Counted from the first letter of the stretch, positions 35,581 through 44,863 are shown. The stretch is DNA of 64,000 bases from Halobacteriovoraceae bacterium (GCA_002707495.1 PAMZ01000022.1:248001-312000), one strand, 5' to 3'. Notes: generated by a model not told the origin, from the letters alone. Program-made: numbers and translations.

Positions 35581-37788
35581 ATGGATTGGCTAGAAGAAGT
35601 AAATAATCATGAAGTCCGTTTTGAGGAAATATTTTCATTTGATGAATATATGAATCTATTTGAAAAATTTCCACAAAGGGAATTAAGAACAACGGCTCAT
35701 TACCTTAAAGATATGTTTGATTTCTATGGGCGCGATGAGAAAGGTCATTTTAAGCTTTTTAAAAGAGAACATCCAAGCGCTCCCGTTGTAGCGGGACAAT
35801 TTCAAGCGCAAGAAAGAATCTATAATAATCTCATCAACTTTACGGAAGAAGGATTCAATAATAAATTCCTCTTACTGGTAGGTCCCAATGGATCATCAAA
35901 GTCCTCTATCGTTAAAAAAATAATGAAAACGACTGAAGATTATTCTAACGATGAGGCTGGCGCTCTTTATACATTTAGCTGGATTTTTCCTATCGATAAT
36001 TACACTAAGGGAAGTCTAGGGCTTAGCTCTAAACAGATGAGTAAGCACCTCAATAGCTTCGCTCATCTAGAGGATGCTGAAATTTCTGCAATTCTTGCGA
36101 GTGAACTAAAAGATCATCCTATTATGCTGCTTCCCAGAAATACGAGGCAAGGATTAATCGAAAAACATATCACAGAACCTGATAGGCTTCAGGCCATTAA
36201 ACAAACGTATTTATGGCATGGGGATCTGTCGAAAAGAAATCGTCTTATTTTTGATGCTCTTCTTAAAAATTATAAGGGCGAGTACGAACAAGTTTTAAAA
36301 CATATTAGAGTGGAGAGATACTATATAGATAAGGGACAATCTGTTGGAACCTCAACGATTGAGCCTCAACTACATGTGGATGCAAATCTTCAACAGATCA
36401 CCATGGATAGAAGACTGGCTTCACTCCCCCCCAGCCTGCAATCATTGAACCTCTTTCAAATTAGTGGAGAGGTGGTTTTGGCCAATCGAGGAATTTTAGA
36501 ATACTCCGATCTCTTAAAAAGACCGCTTGATACTTTCAAGTACCTTCTCGTCACAATGGAATCCAAGACGATAAACCTGAAAGGAATTCTGACAGAGCTA
36601 GATATTTTCTTCATTGGAAGTTCCAATGAAGTGCATTTCAATGCCTTTAAACAACATCCTGACTTTAACTCTTTTAGAGGAAGATTTACTTTTATTAAAG
36701 TTCCCTATCTCCTCGATTTCAACGAAGAGATGTTGATTTACAAAGATCAAATTTTCAATCTGTCTGATAAGGTTACTTTTGAGCCGCATGCGCTGGAGAC
36801 TTTGTGTCTTTGGGCAACAATGACCAGAATGCGCCATCCCCAAATAAAAAATTATAAAGATAAAAAGCTCGGTGATATCGTCAGTAAGCTCTCTCCTCTT
36901 GAGAAAAGTTTACTTATCTCAAAGCGGATTATGCCAGAATACCTCTCCCAAGAAGAGCAACAAACACTCAAGCTTGGAATTTCTGAGGTGCAGATCGAGT
37001 TTGAAAATGAATCTATGTATGAGGGGAAATTTGGAATCTCTCCGCGTGAAATTAAGCAAGTCATCTATGAACTCTCCAGTGAATACAATCATGTCACCTT
37101 TATTGAAATACTGGAGTATTTAAAAGAACTCTCTGAGAAAAAAGCCGATCATGAGTTTTTAAATATTTCAAGCCAAGGTGATTATCACAATCCTAAAAAG
37201 TTTCTCTATTTAGTTGAACAATATTTTCTCAATATGTTTGATATAGAAGTACGAGATTCTCTTGGATTGGTGGACAATAGATCTTATGAGGAATATATCA
37301 AAAAATATGTTGCCCATATCAATGCCCTCAATAAAAAAGAGAAAATTCGAAATACCGTTACGGGCAAGTATGAAGAGCCAGAACTTTATTTCGTAAAGGA
37401 ATTCGAGCAAAATATCCATCTTAAAGAAAACCCTGAAAGCTTTAGGTCTCATATACTCTCTAAGCTCGGAGCTTACTCCCTGGACAATCCCGGAGTGAAT
37501 ATTGTTTATGTTGATGTTCTCGATGGAATTACCAAACAATTAAAAGAATCCTTTAGAAATGAGCAAAAAAAGATCATTGATAGTATTGGATCCAACCTAC
37601 TTTTCTATATGAAAGAGCTCAATGACAAAAAAGCAGGTGAAAATGTGCCATCAGGCCTTTCTGATACTGCGAGAAAACAGATTCAAGAGGTGGTATCACT
37701 TTTAGGTGATAAACATGGATATTCCGAAGAGGGTGCTATTAACTGTCTTCAATATCTTATAAAAAAGCGCTATGATGTCACCAAATAA
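35581..37788 (+). CDS. prkA: PrkA-type serine protein kinase (AAA domain)
   Basis: From the ATG at 35581 the protein has 735 residues. It starts DWLEEVNNHEVRFEEIFSFDEY, then GRDEKGHFKLFKREHPS, and contains the AAA P-loop FLLLVGPNGSSKSSIVKK, all typical of PrkA/YeaG proteins, which are cytoplasmic kinases/AAA proteins. A central GILTELDIFFIGSSNEVHFN and the C-terminal kinase-homology region follow. It is longer than the usual ~640-680 residues. Frames with an upstream start exist, but only this ATG has a good GGGAAG site. No SpoVR or YeaH partner is nearby. Its last base overlaps the pseudouridine synthase gene. Confidence 0.85.
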   Translation: MDWLEEVNNHEVRFEEIFSFDEYMNLFEKFPQRELRTTAHYLKDMFDFYGRDEKGHFKLFKREHPSAPVVAGQFQAQERIYNNLINFTEEGFNNKFLLLVGPNGSSKSSIVKKIMKTTEDYSNDEAGALYTFSWIFPIDNYTKGSLGLSSKQMSKHLNSFAHLEDAEISAILASELKDHPIMLLPRNTRQGLIEKHITEPDRLQAIKQTYLWHGDLSKRNRLIFDALLKNYKGEYEQVLKHIRVERYYIDKGQSVGTSTIEPQLHVDANLQQITMDRRLASLPPSLQSLNLFQISGEVVLANRGILEYSDLLKRPLDTFKYLLVTMESKTINLKGILTELDIFFIGSSNEVHFNAFKQHPDFNSFRGRFTFIKVPYLLDFNEEMLIYKDQIFNLSDKVTFEPHALETLCLWATMTRMRHPQIKNYKDKKLGDIVSKLSPLEKSLLISKRIMPEYLSQEEQQTLKLGISEVQIEFENESMYEGKFGISPREIKQVIYELSSEYNHVTFIEILEYLKELSEKKADHEFLNISSQGDYHNPKKFLYLVEQYFLNMFDIEVRDSLGLVDNRSYEEYIKKYVAHINALNKKEKIRNTVTGKYEEPELYFVKEFEQNIHLKENPESFRSHILSKLGAYSLDNPGVNIVYVDVLDGITKQLKESFRNEQKKIIDSIGSNLLFYMKELNDKKAGENVPSGLSDTARKQIQEVVSLLGDKHGYSEEGAINCLQYLIKKRYDVTK

Positions 37789-38837
37789 TGGCGACACTTT
37801 TTAAACGTTTTACACCTGATCTCTATGAAGCATGTTACTCGGTAGAAGAAGAAGAGGATGGGCTTCGTCTAGACAAATATCTTGCTCGATTTTTTCCAAG
37901 CTTTTCTAGGGAACAAATCAAAAGAAAAATATCTAATGGCCAAGTCAGAATAAAAAATCGTCCTCACCCCCATAAGCCAAATAGTAAAGTTTATATTAGT
38001 GAAGAAGTTTATATCTTTACTCCTCGAGGGGAACTTGAAGATGAGCTTTGGGATGGTGAAAAGCTTCCTCTTCCTGACCCAACCTTGATGGCTAAAGAAG
38101 AAGATCTGATTGTCGTCAATAAACCGCCCTTTATGACAACTCATCCTACGGGAAAGCATCTTTTTTATTGCGCCACTGTTTTTTATGAACATGAGTTTAA
38201 TCACACCGTCCACTCAATTCACAGACTTGATCGTGAAACTTCTGGCATTCAACTTTTGGCCTTAAACCCGAAAACCGCTACTCGCTATACAGATGATTTT
38301 GAAAACGGTCGAGTTAAAAAAGCTTATTTTTTAATTGCCCATAAAACGAAAGACCCTGGCTTTCCTTTTTCTGCCAAGGAGCGCATGGATCATGATATGA
38401 ATTTCGTACCAAGAGTTTTCGTGCATTGTTACCCCGAAGACTCACAAATGGGCCGAAGCGCACATACAGAATTTGAGCTTTTAATAGAGAAAGATGATTA
38501 TTACCTGGCACTAGCCTATCCTCAAACCGGAAGACAGCATCAAATCAGAACTCACGCAGCCTTTCATGGTTTTCCACTGCTTGGAGATAAACTCTACAAT
38601 GGTGATCCCACGGTCTTTATGCGCTTTAAAGATCAGATAGCCACTAAAGATGACCACCAACTTATGCAAATCCCAAGACATGCTTTGCACTCAGTAGGGA
38701 TTAAACTTCCCGATAAAGATGTTTTTATCGCGGATCTTCCCTATGACCTAGTGGAATGGATGAAGAGTCAGCTATATCTCGATATAGATCAACTCACTCA
38801 AATGATCCAAAAAAGAGTCAAAGAAAAACTCAGCTAG
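37788..38837 (+). CDS. RluA-family RNA pseudouridine synthase
   Basis: The 349-residue protein has an N-terminal S4 RNA-binding domain (DGLRLDKYLARFFPSFSREQIKRK, about 22-85) and an RluA catalytic domain at about 95-320. The catalytic aspartate D148 is in HRLDRETSG, followed by the RluA motif KAYFLIAH and the C-terminal TGRQHQIRTHAAFHGFPLLGDKLY. It likely modifies 23S rRNA or tRNA, as RluA, RluC and RluD do; which site cannot be told. It overlaps prkA by one base and the convergent thioredoxin-like gene by 4 bp. Confidence 0.92.
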   Translation: MATLFKRFTPDLYEACYSVEEEEDGLRLDKYLARFFPSFSREQIKRKISNGQVRIKNRPHPHKPNSKVYISEEVYIFTPRGELEDELWDGEKLPLPDPTLMAKEEDLIVVNKPPFMTTHPTGKHLFYCATVFYEHEFNHTVHSIHRLDRETSGIQLLALNPKTATRYTDDFENGRVKKAYFLIAHKTKDPGFPFSAKERMDHDMNFVPRVFVHCYPEDSQMGRSAHTEFELLIEKDDYYLALAYPQTGRQHQIRTHAAFHGFPLLGDKLYNGDPTVFMRFKDQIATKDDHQLMQIPRHALHSVGIKLPDKDVFIADLPYDLVEWMKSQLYLDIDQLTQMIQKRVKEKLS

Positions 38838-39259
38838 TTAATTGATTTTGGAGGCCTATGTCCGCTATAGATTATTTTTCCTTGGCGGATTATGAGAGTT
38901 ACAGGAAGACTCTCAACACCGATTGATTTTGAGTAGGCTTTATCAGCATCCATTAATATTTCATAATGGAAGGGATTTTTCTTAATAAATTTCTTAATCT
39001 TCTTTTTTGTATCCCCAGCACTTATAGCATAAAACTTTGTCTTAGCTGGAGAAGTATTTTTAAGAGCATGCAAGAGTGGAAGTTCCTCAATACAAGATGT
39101 GCACCAACTCGCCCAAAAATTAAGAACAATAGTTTCATCAGATTGGGAAAAATCAATTTTTACTTTTTCTCCATTATCATACCGAGATAACTCTAGGTTT
39201 TTTATTTCATAGCCCAATGCTTGTGATGTAAATATTAAAAAGACGAAAATAAATTTCAT
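38834..39259 (-). CDS. TlpA/ResA-like thioredoxin, exported
   Basis: The 141-residue product has a signal peptide (MKFIFVFLIFTSQALG) and a thioredoxin fold with active-site pair NFWASWCTSCIEELP (C53, C56), then IRQGKIIYSGH near the C-terminus and a cis-proline (ESLPVTLII). It is probably a periplasmic reductase for disulfides or for a redox cofactor. It is the last gene of the DUF4266-DUF3570-ApbE operon and overlaps ApbE by 4 bp. Confidence 0.88.
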   Translation of the reverse strand: MKFIFVFLIFTSQALGYEIKNLELSRYDNGEKVKIDFSQSDETIVLNFWASWCTSCIEELPLLHALKNTSPAKTKFYAISAGDTKKKIKKFIKKNPFHYEILMDADKAYSKSIGVESLPVTLIIRQGKIIYSGHRPPKSIN

Positions 39260-40065
39260 GCTATTACCTCTTGGTTAATAAAGTTGTGTACTCGACCTGA
39301 TCTATCGATCAAGACCGCATTTAAATCATATTTTTTAATCGTCTCGATGGCCCTATCAAGTCCCATTCGAAATAAGCTTGTTCCCCACACATCTGCTGAT
39401 GTGGCGTCCCGATCTATAACTGTGACCCCCTTAAGAGAGTCATTAAGACATTGAATATGATTTTGTTGGATATAATTACCTGAACTCGCAATAGCGCCCT
39501 TAACCAGGGGAATTTTTCCTATAAATTTTTTCATATTAAAAGGGTTTTTAATTCCAATATTCCAAGGACGAAGAGCATTTTTAAGAGTGTGAACCCTAAT
39601 ATCTCCACTTCCATTGACCATAAAATTTTCCATCCCAAGCTGTTTTAGTTTTTGATAAGCACAGTCTACGGCATGCCCTTTTCCAATACCACCGAGACTG
39701 ATTTTCATCCCCTTGTAAGGCAAAAAAATTTCTTGATCATTAAGCTTGATATCTTTATAGCTAAAAGCTTGTGAACGAAAAGCAATATCAAAGACGCCTT
39801 TTGAGAGGTTTCCAAAATCAAGGGATTTTTTAAAGAGAATATAATCATCCATTGAAATCTTTAACGAACTATATCCAGCAGATCGATTAATTTGACTGAG
39901 AAATGAATTTTCATCAAATTCACTATAGCGATTTTGAATTTTTAAAACTTCTCCATGTGCTTTTTCAACGGCATTTTCAGCGGCACTCTCTTTTATTCCA
40001 TTTTTTAAGAGTATTTGATAAATAAACGATGATCCCATCGCGGGAAGGCTTTTTTCGTATATCAT
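39256..40065 (-). CDS. apbE: FAD:protein FMN transferase (ApbE family)
   Basis: The 269-residue protein carries ApbE motifs: SLGGIGKGHAVDCAYQKL (FAD-binding glycine-rich stretch), NFMVNGSGDIRVH, and the Mg-binding TSADVWGTSLFRMG near the C-terminus. ApbE transfers FMN from FAD to a threonine or serine of exported target proteins. It has no obvious signal peptide or lipobox, so it may act in the cytoplasm before export or be exported in another way. It is tightly packed: one base overlaps DUF3570 and 4 bp overlap the thioredoxin-like gene. Confidence 0.9.
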   Translation of the reverse strand: MIYEKSLPAMGSSFIYQILLKNGIKESAAENAVEKAHGEVLKIQNRYSEFDENSFLSQINRSAGYSSLKISMDDYILFKKSLDFGNLSKGVFDIAFRSQAFSYKDIKLNDQEIFLPYKGMKISLGGIGKGHAVDCAYQKLKQLGMENFMVNGSGDIRVHTLKNALRPWNIGIKNPFNMKKFIGKIPLVKGAIASSGNYIQQNHIQCLNDSLKGVTVIDRDATSADVWGTSLFRMGLDRAIETIKKYDLNAVLIDRSGRVHNFINQEVIA

Positions 40066-41183
40066 TAGAAACTAACTCCAAAACTTATCTGAGCTGTATC
40101 ATAAGAGAGATTATTGTCCCTTTCATAATGAGAAACTCCCAAAACAAATTGAGCTTCATAATCAAAAACCTCCATCTCTTGATTATAAAAAAATCCGATT
40201 TGGTTTGAGCTTAACTTTTCGTAATCCGCATCACTTGTCATGAACTCTTGACTTGAATCAAATGAAGTTTCGAAATTTGAGTATTGAGATTGAGTGTAAT
40301 GTCGAAAAAACACCTCGATATAAGCTTCATCATCCATGAGGCTTTTCAGATAGGAGATCTCGAAGGTTTGAGAGTTAATGGCCCAAGAATCATTATAGCT
40401 CCTATAGGAGAGATGTAATGCCTGTTCTTCGTCTAGTGAATGAATCCATTTCACATAGCTAGCTTGGCGTAATTTAAAATTCGGTAGTATTTCCTCTGTT
40501 CTGGTGCCATTAATATTTATTGTATTAAGTGTCCCCTCTAGAGTCCCTGTTTGGGTAATTACATGATGTCCAAAAAGCAGAAGATCAGTCGGCGTTAATA
40601 TTTGAGACATATCAAACGCCATTGCCTCTGTCTTTTTCGACTCGAAGTCTTTCGTCTCATCCTCACTTACGTCAAAGAGCTTGGTTTGATCATCATAAAA
40701 TGAATAATTAAAAGCTATACTAAAATTGTCTTGAGCAAAATTATGATATCCTCCCACACTGAAATAATTGGATTTATAATCCCATTCACTGGACTGTCCG
40801 AGGGTAAAGGATAGCCCATGAGTCTTTTTGTCCCAGGTCACTCCGAGATTAAAGGATTCACGTTCTTGGCGATGAAGTAAACTCGCTGAAGTGGCATCAT
40901 CAAATGCTTTGTCAGAAGCAGAAGTCCACGTGTCATAGGCAAACATCCCATGCATGAAAATATCTTCATCAAGACCCACTTGCAGTAGTAACATAGGCTC
41001 TTGCACTACGATATCTTGATCCTGAGACTCGTCGATAACTTGATAGCCACCTGAGCCCTTTTGAGAAACGGCATTATAGATTATCTTTACCTTATTTGCA
41101 GTCTCAGCAAAAACTTGTTCCACCCAGACAATCAAGAATACAGCTGCAATCAAATATTTTTTAGTTACAACCACAACCACCAC
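40065..41183 (-). CDS. DUF3570-type outer-membrane protein, possible flavinylation target
   Basis: The 372-residue product has a signal peptide (hydrophobic about 10-24, ending VFAETA) and repeated beta-strands that end in SFGVSF, the normal outer-membrane barrel terminus. It matches DUF3570 by pattern and by company (DUF4266, ApbE and thioredoxin-like). Residues 84-90, D-T-W-T-S-A-S, fit the ApbE acceptor consensus DxxTGAS apart from one G to S change. The start is uncertain: GTG codons at 41183, 41180 and 41174 all fit, all inside the end of the DUF4266 gene (overlap of up to 23 bp). Confidence 0.78.
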   Translation of the reverse strand: MVVVVVTKKYLIAAVFLIVWVEQVFAETANKVKIIYNAVSQKGSGGYQVIDESQDQDIVVQEPMLLLQVGLDEDIFMHGMFAYDTWTSASDKAFDDATSASLLHRQERESFNLGVTWDKKTHGLSFTLGQSSEWDYKSNYFSVGGYHNFAQDNFSIAFNYSFYDDQTKLFDVSEDETKDFESKKTEAMAFDMSQILTPTDLLLFGHHVITQTGTLEGTLNTININGTRTEEILPNFKLRQASYVKWIHSLDEEQALHLSYRSYNDSWAINSQTFEISYLKSLMDDEAYIEVFFRHYTQSQYSNFETSFDSSQEFMTSDADYEKLSSNQIGFFYNQEMEVFDYEAQFVLGVSHYERDNNLSYDTAQISFGVSF

Positions 41184-41364
41184 CTACTGCTCCGACCGTT
41201 CCTCCGACACTTGCCTCGCGAAAGCTTCGAACCTCATTTAAAAAGAGTTTTTCCTCAGCATTAGTTGAGGGCTGCATGATTTTTGAGGCTAACCGACCTC
41301 GGTCAATCTGCTTTACATTGGCACATGAGGTTAGAATGATGGTCAATAAAAAGACTAATTTCAT
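41161..41364 (-). CDS. DUF4266-type small lipoprotein
   Basis: The 67-residue product has a lipoprotein signal (MKLVFLLTIILTSC, cysteine 14), the short central motif EEKLFLNEVRSFREASVGG and a glycine/cysteine-rich end GGGCGCN, which are typical of DUF4266 proteins. It is the first gene of the four-gene operon with DUF3570, ApbE and a thioredoxin-like protein, so it probably belongs to a flavin-based redox complex at the outer membrane. The role of the C-terminal cysteines is unknown. Confidence 0.85.
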   Translation of the reverse strand: MKLVFLLTIILTSCANVKQIDRGRLASKIMQPSTNAEEKLFLNEVRSFREASVGGTVGAVGGGCGCN

Positions 41365-41474
41365 AGATGATCCTTTGTGGGAATTCCCTCTTTGAGAGTA
41401 CTAGGTATTTCAAGATTTTCATGGGCCATAAGACTTAAAGGCCTAGGACATTTGACCTATATCCTTCTAATTTC

Positions 41475-41489
41475 ATGACTTTAAGTCAT
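41475..41489. promoter_or_regulatory. Palindromic operator candidate between divergent redox operons
   Basis: The arms ATGACTT and AAGTCAT flank one central T, a perfect 7-bp inverted repeat. It lies in the middle of the divergent space between the DUF4266 and cytochrome b561-like genes and is the size of a dimeric regulator site. Confidence 0.45.
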
Positions 41490-41545
41490 TCGTCTGATGA
41501 AAAATGGGGAAAATTCGCGAGAATAGATCTAACAAAGGAAGTTGT

Positions 41546-42241
41546 ATGAAAAACAATAACGACTATGATTTACCCTCGAAAATACTTCACTTGAGTTTTG
41601 CTCTTTTATTTGTGATCTCATTTAGTATTGGAAAATTTGTAGATGACGATTCAAAGATTTATGCCTTTCATATGCTTTCAGGAATTCTTATGGGCATTGT
41701 CCTTATTCTCAGAATTTTATGGGGCATTTTTGGAGCGAAAAAGGCCCGATTTTCAAACTTCAATCTCAGTTTAAACGAATTAAAGACTTATCTAAAAAGA
41801 GTCTTATCTGGCGAAAAAATAAGTGATTTTCATCGAAATCCAGCCTCAAGTTTGGTGACCTTAGGCTTATATGGAGTTGCCGCTATGATGATTTTCTCAG
41901 GAGGACTGGTGGTCTTGGGTGGACCTCATTTTTTTGAGGAGCTTCATGAAGTCTTGTCCTTGCTTTTTCTCGTGCTGGTTTTGATTCACTTATCTGGCGT
42001 AGTTGTTCATCAATACCAAAATAGAGATCAAACTGTACTGAATATATTTAAGCTTTCAAAAGATTACTTTATTATTGCTATGGTTTTTATCATTACCATA
42101 TCTAGCGCAGGAGGTTATCTTTTTCAAAACTACAATCAAACAACTCAAGAATTAAATATTTTAAATCAAAAAATTCTATTGGGCGAAAAAGACAAAGGGC
42201 AAAAATATGATTATGATGAAGAGGATGAAGATGATGATTAA
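41546..42241 (+). CDS. Cytochrome b561-like membrane protein
   Basis: From the ATG at 41546 the product has 231 residues with four predicted membrane helices. Each of the expected regions carries histidines: DYDLPSKILHLSFALLF, YAFHMLSGILMGIVL, FFEELHEVLSLLFL and LVLIHLSGVVVHQYQN. This matches the di-heme b561/hydrogenase b-type family, which moves electrons between quinones and periplasmic partners. The C-terminal tail is very acidic (DYDEEDEDDD). A frame starting 42 bp upstream exists, but only this ATG follows a good AAGGAAG site. It is the first gene of the operon divergent from DUF4266-DUF3570-ApbE. Confidence 0.85.
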   Translation: MKNNNDYDLPSKILHLSFALLFVISFSIGKFVDDDSKIYAFHMLSGILMGIVLILRILWGIFGAKKARFSNFNLSLNELKTYLKRVLSGEKISDFHRNPASSLVTLGLYGVAAMMIFSGGLVVLGGPHFFEELHEVLSLLFLVLVLIHLSGVVVHQYQNRDQTVLNIFKLSKDYFIIAMVFIITISSAGGYLFQNYNQTTQELNILNQKILLGEKDKGQKYDYDEEDEDDD

Positions 42242-42246
42242 ATAGA

Positions 42247-42753
42247 ATGGAATTTAAAGAGCGACTTTTTATCATTTTGGCCCTCCTAGCGATTGCAGGT
42301 TTTTCTCTTTTTGACTTGATTGAAGACCTGGATGAGGGAGTTACCATCTGGCATGTGGCCATCGAAGGTTCCGTTTTTATTATTTCAGCGATCGCCGTTT
42401 TCATCCTATTGATGGGAACTTTTAAGTTAAAACAACAACTCGCTAATGCAACTCAATTCAGTCAAAGCCTACGGGAAGAAAATCAAAAATATAAACAATT
42501 ATCTAAAAAATATGTCACTGGTCTAGCAGAGACAATAGACGAGCAACTCTCCAACTGGCAGCTGACTAAAGCAGAGAAAGAAGTCGCTTTTATGCTTATT
42601 AAAGGCTTAAGCCTTAAAGAGATCGCTGAGTTCAGAGGCACCACTGAAAAGACGGCCAGAACTCAATCGACTGCGATATACGCCAAAGCTGGAGTCACTA
42701 GTCGCTCCCAGCTTTCTGCCTTTTTCTTGGAAGACTTATTTCTTCCTGGATAA
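42247..42753 (+). CDS. Membrane-tethered LuxR-type HTH protein
   Basis: The 168-residue product has two N-terminal membrane helices (about 7-23 and 38-58), a coiled-coil linker (about 62-95) and a LuxR/GerE DNA-binding domain at about 100-165: LTKAEKEVAFMLIKGLSLKEIAEFRGTTEKTARTQSTAIYAKAGVTSRSQL. There is no receiver domain. Five bp separate it from the b561-like gene, so it probably controls the redox cluster while sensing the membrane state. Confidence 0.85.
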   Translation: MEFKERLFIILALLAIAGFSLFDLIEDLDEGVTIWHVAIEGSVFIISAIAVFILLMGTFKLKQQLANATQFSQSLREENQKYKQLSKKYVTGLAETIDEQLSNWQLTKAEKEVAFMLIKGLSLKEIAEFRGTTEKTARTQSTAIYAKAGVTSRSQLSAFFLEDLFLPG

Positions 42754-42776
42754 GTTTTTTCATAGATTATATACAA

Positions 42777-43340
42777 TTAGGCATCATCAAGAGATCTAAG
42801 CTCATGATCGTATTCTAGAAAGCTTTTAGCTTCGGTATAGTTTTTACAAAGAGCTTTTAATTCTTCGTTATGATTAATGATATAGAAAAAATCTTCTTCA
42901 AAAACGCCGGGAATTTTAATCCGATGATTTTCAATAAGCTCTTCAGGCCACTCAATATTCACATCTTTTTTAAGAGTAATAATGAGAAAATAATTTTTAA
43001 TCTTATCATCTGGTTTTATAAGATAAGAACTTATATCTGAATAATGGATCGGGAAATCACCTCTGGCGGTATCTAAGAGGAGAAAGCCAGGGCCAACTTG
43101 AAATGCGAGGATATCATTAACGGCATTCATATATTTGTATCTTGTCACTCGAAAATAAACAAAGACACAGCTTAAAGCCAAAAATGCAGTGGTTAAAAGA
43201 CTGATGTTTACATAATAGACCACAAAAACAGCACCAAAAATCCCATAAGCGTAGCGTACGGATTTAAAAAAAAGCTCGTTTTTAAGCCTACCTCTTTCGA
43301 TGTTTAAAAATTTATGAGTTTTCTGAGAGTCAGAACTCAC
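42777..43340 (-). CDS. Small membrane protein of unknown function
   Basis: The 187-residue product has a basic N-terminus and two closely spaced helices (about 28-65), then a soluble, beta-rich domain of about 100 residues (ILAFQVGPGFLLLDTARGDFPIHYSDISSYLI). The pattern of two helices plus a PH-like beta domain is seen in bacterial PH/YcxB-like proteins, but this is only a structural hint. The start codon directly follows the stop of the HAD gene (no gap), so the two form an operon. Confidence 0.65.
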   Translation of the reverse strand: MSSDSQKTHKFLNIERGRLKNELFFKSVRYAYGIFGAVFVVYYVNISLLTTAFLALSCVFVYFRVTRYKYMNAVNDILAFQVGPGFLLLDTARGDFPIHYSDISSYLIKPDDKIKNYFLIITLKKDVNIEWPEELIENHRIKIPGVFEEDFFYIINHNEELKALCKNYTEAKSFLEYDHELRSLDDA

Positions 43341-44078
43341 TTAGAAGCCCTGACTTTGCGAAAAGAGCTCAATAAGATGATTATAAACTCCAAATGCACC
43401 GGCATTGTCCTTGCCCTCTAATATGATTCGCGGTTTATGCTCAAGTTGATCCAAAATCGACATAATATTTGAGACTCCAACAGTATTGGTAAAAAGCTCA
43501 AACATTGATTCATCATTGGCTGCGTCTCCGTAAAAAATGCAATCCTCGGCATTGAGATGGGGCATATATTTTTCTAAAAAAGTTTTGACCCCATTGGCCT
43601 TAGAGATTTCTCCAGCCCAGAAATTAATATGCACATTACTTCGGGAGTAATGAATATTTTCTTTTTGATCTAAATAATTTTCGAGCTTTTCCACAGCTTT
43701 TGCATCCATCATCCCAAACTCGACCGCTCTATCAGAAACTCTGCCTAAAGAGTCAGCACTCAGGATCACTTCAGGCATGTTTTTTTTAATTTCTTGGGTC
43801 GTGGCTTCCAAATAATCTAGTGTCTCTTGAGGCACCAGATACTCTTCAGAGATAACCCCTTCTTTAGTGCGCGTGACAATCACGCCCCCACCTTCCATGA
43901 TGACATGTTTGAGAGGAAAGTGGGTAAGAAGAAAATGTCCCCAAGAAACGGATCGTCCAGAGACTATAACGAGCTCACTTTCAGCTTTCTCGATGAGCTC
44001 AATGATCTTAAAAAAAACGGCACCCAATTTACCGTTAACAGTGAGGGTGCCGTCAAAGTCTGAAAAAACTATTTTCAT
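43341..44078 (-). CDS. HAD-superfamily phosphatase (Cof/MPGP-like)
   Basis: The 245-residue protein has the four HAD motifs: FSDFDGTLT at the start (nucleophile D7 and D9), VIVSGRS for motif II, a lysine in EISKANGVKTFLEK for motif III, and FYGDAANDESMFE for motif IV. The layout with a cap between motifs II and III matches HAD-IIB phosphatases such as sugar phosphatases or mannosyl-3-phosphoglycerate phosphatase. The substrate is unknown. It is the first gene of a two-gene operon with the membrane protein. Confidence 0.85.
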   Translation of the reverse strand: MKIVFSDFDGTLTVNGKLGAVFFKIIELIEKAESELVIVSGRSVSWGHFLLTHFPLKHVIMEGGGVIVTRTKEGVISEEYLVPQETLDYLEATTQEIKKNMPEVILSADSLGRVSDRAVEFGMMDAKAVEKLENYLDQKENIHYSRSNVHINFWAGEISKANGVKTFLEKYMPHLNAEDCIFYGDAANDESMFELFTNTVGVSNIMSILDQLEHKPRIILEGKDNAGAFGVYNHLIELFSQSQGF

Positions 44079-44092
44079 TAATTAAAACTATT

Positions 44093-44695
44093 CTACTGAA
44101 CAGGCAGTGAGATTCCGAAAACAAATGCCGTAGCACTGTTTTCTACCGGAAGATTAAGTTCAAAGTTTCCTACAAGATCTTTTCCAAAAGGAAGTCTTCC
44201 AGAAATCCCTGTGGCCACTGAAGTTGCAGTCTCATAGGTTTGGTTTTCAGTGTTCATATTTACAGAAAGTGGAACGGCTAGATATGGGAAAGCCTCATTC
44301 CCCCAAAAAGAGAAACCTTTTGAGATTGTTGGAGCCACTCCAAAAGTATTTATTCTATCACCATCAAAACTTTCAGTGAGAAGAAACCCTTTGATCGATG
44401 CTTTAGGTTGACGACCATAGTCTGGGATCAATTGATAATCAGCTCCCACTCTCATGGTAGAAGCGCGATCGCCGTTGGTAAAACCGGCAGCAGCATCAAC
44501 ATTGAGTTGGCTATTAATTCTTTGAAGATAGCGGGCACTTAGACCAGTCCCTGCTCCGTTATTAACGTAACTATTAAATTCAGTAGTTACAATATGCTTT
44601 TGCATAGTAAAGGGATGATTTGAAAGCCCTATAATAGATGCGAAAGCACTAAAAGAAAAAATGGTTAAAATGGCAGAAATTAAAATGTTTCTCAT
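44093..44695 (-). CDS. Small outer-membrane barrel-like protein
   Basis: The 200-residue product has a signal peptide (MRNILISAILTIFSFSAFA) and amphipathic strands such as KHIVTTEFNSYVN, ASTMRVGADYQL and FVFGISLPVQ. Length and pattern suggest an 8-stranded barrel, although it ends in Q rather than F. No named family is recognised. It faces the tRNA-His gene in a divergent arrangement. Confidence 0.7.
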   Translation of the reverse strand: MRNILISAILTIFSFSAFASIIGLSNHPFTMQKHIVTTEFNSYVNNGAGTGLSARYLQRINSQLNVDAAAGFTNGDRASTMRVGADYQLIPDYGRQPKASIKGFLLTESFDGDRINTFGVAPTISKGFSFWGNEAFPYLAVPLSVNMNTENQTYETATSVATGISGRLPFGKDLVGNFELNLPVENSATAFVFGISLPVQ

Positions 44696-44840
44696 GTTCC
44701 CCCCAGGTGAATTGGTTGAGAAAGTTAGTTTCTTAAATTTTAGGGTTTGAAATGCGAGTCGTCAAAGAATCTCAACAAGTTGTGCTCCAACATTTCGCAC
44801 CTCATCATCCAAAAATTTATTGCTAAATCCCCGTAACATC

Positions 44841-44846
44841 TATATA
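44841..44846 (+). promoter_or_regulatory. Candidate -10 element of tRNA-His
   Basis: TATATA lies about 20 bp before the tRNA. A partial -35-like TATTGC lies 17 bp upstream (44818-44823). Confidence 0.4.
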
Positions 44847-44863
44847 AAAGACCTTCAATTTGT

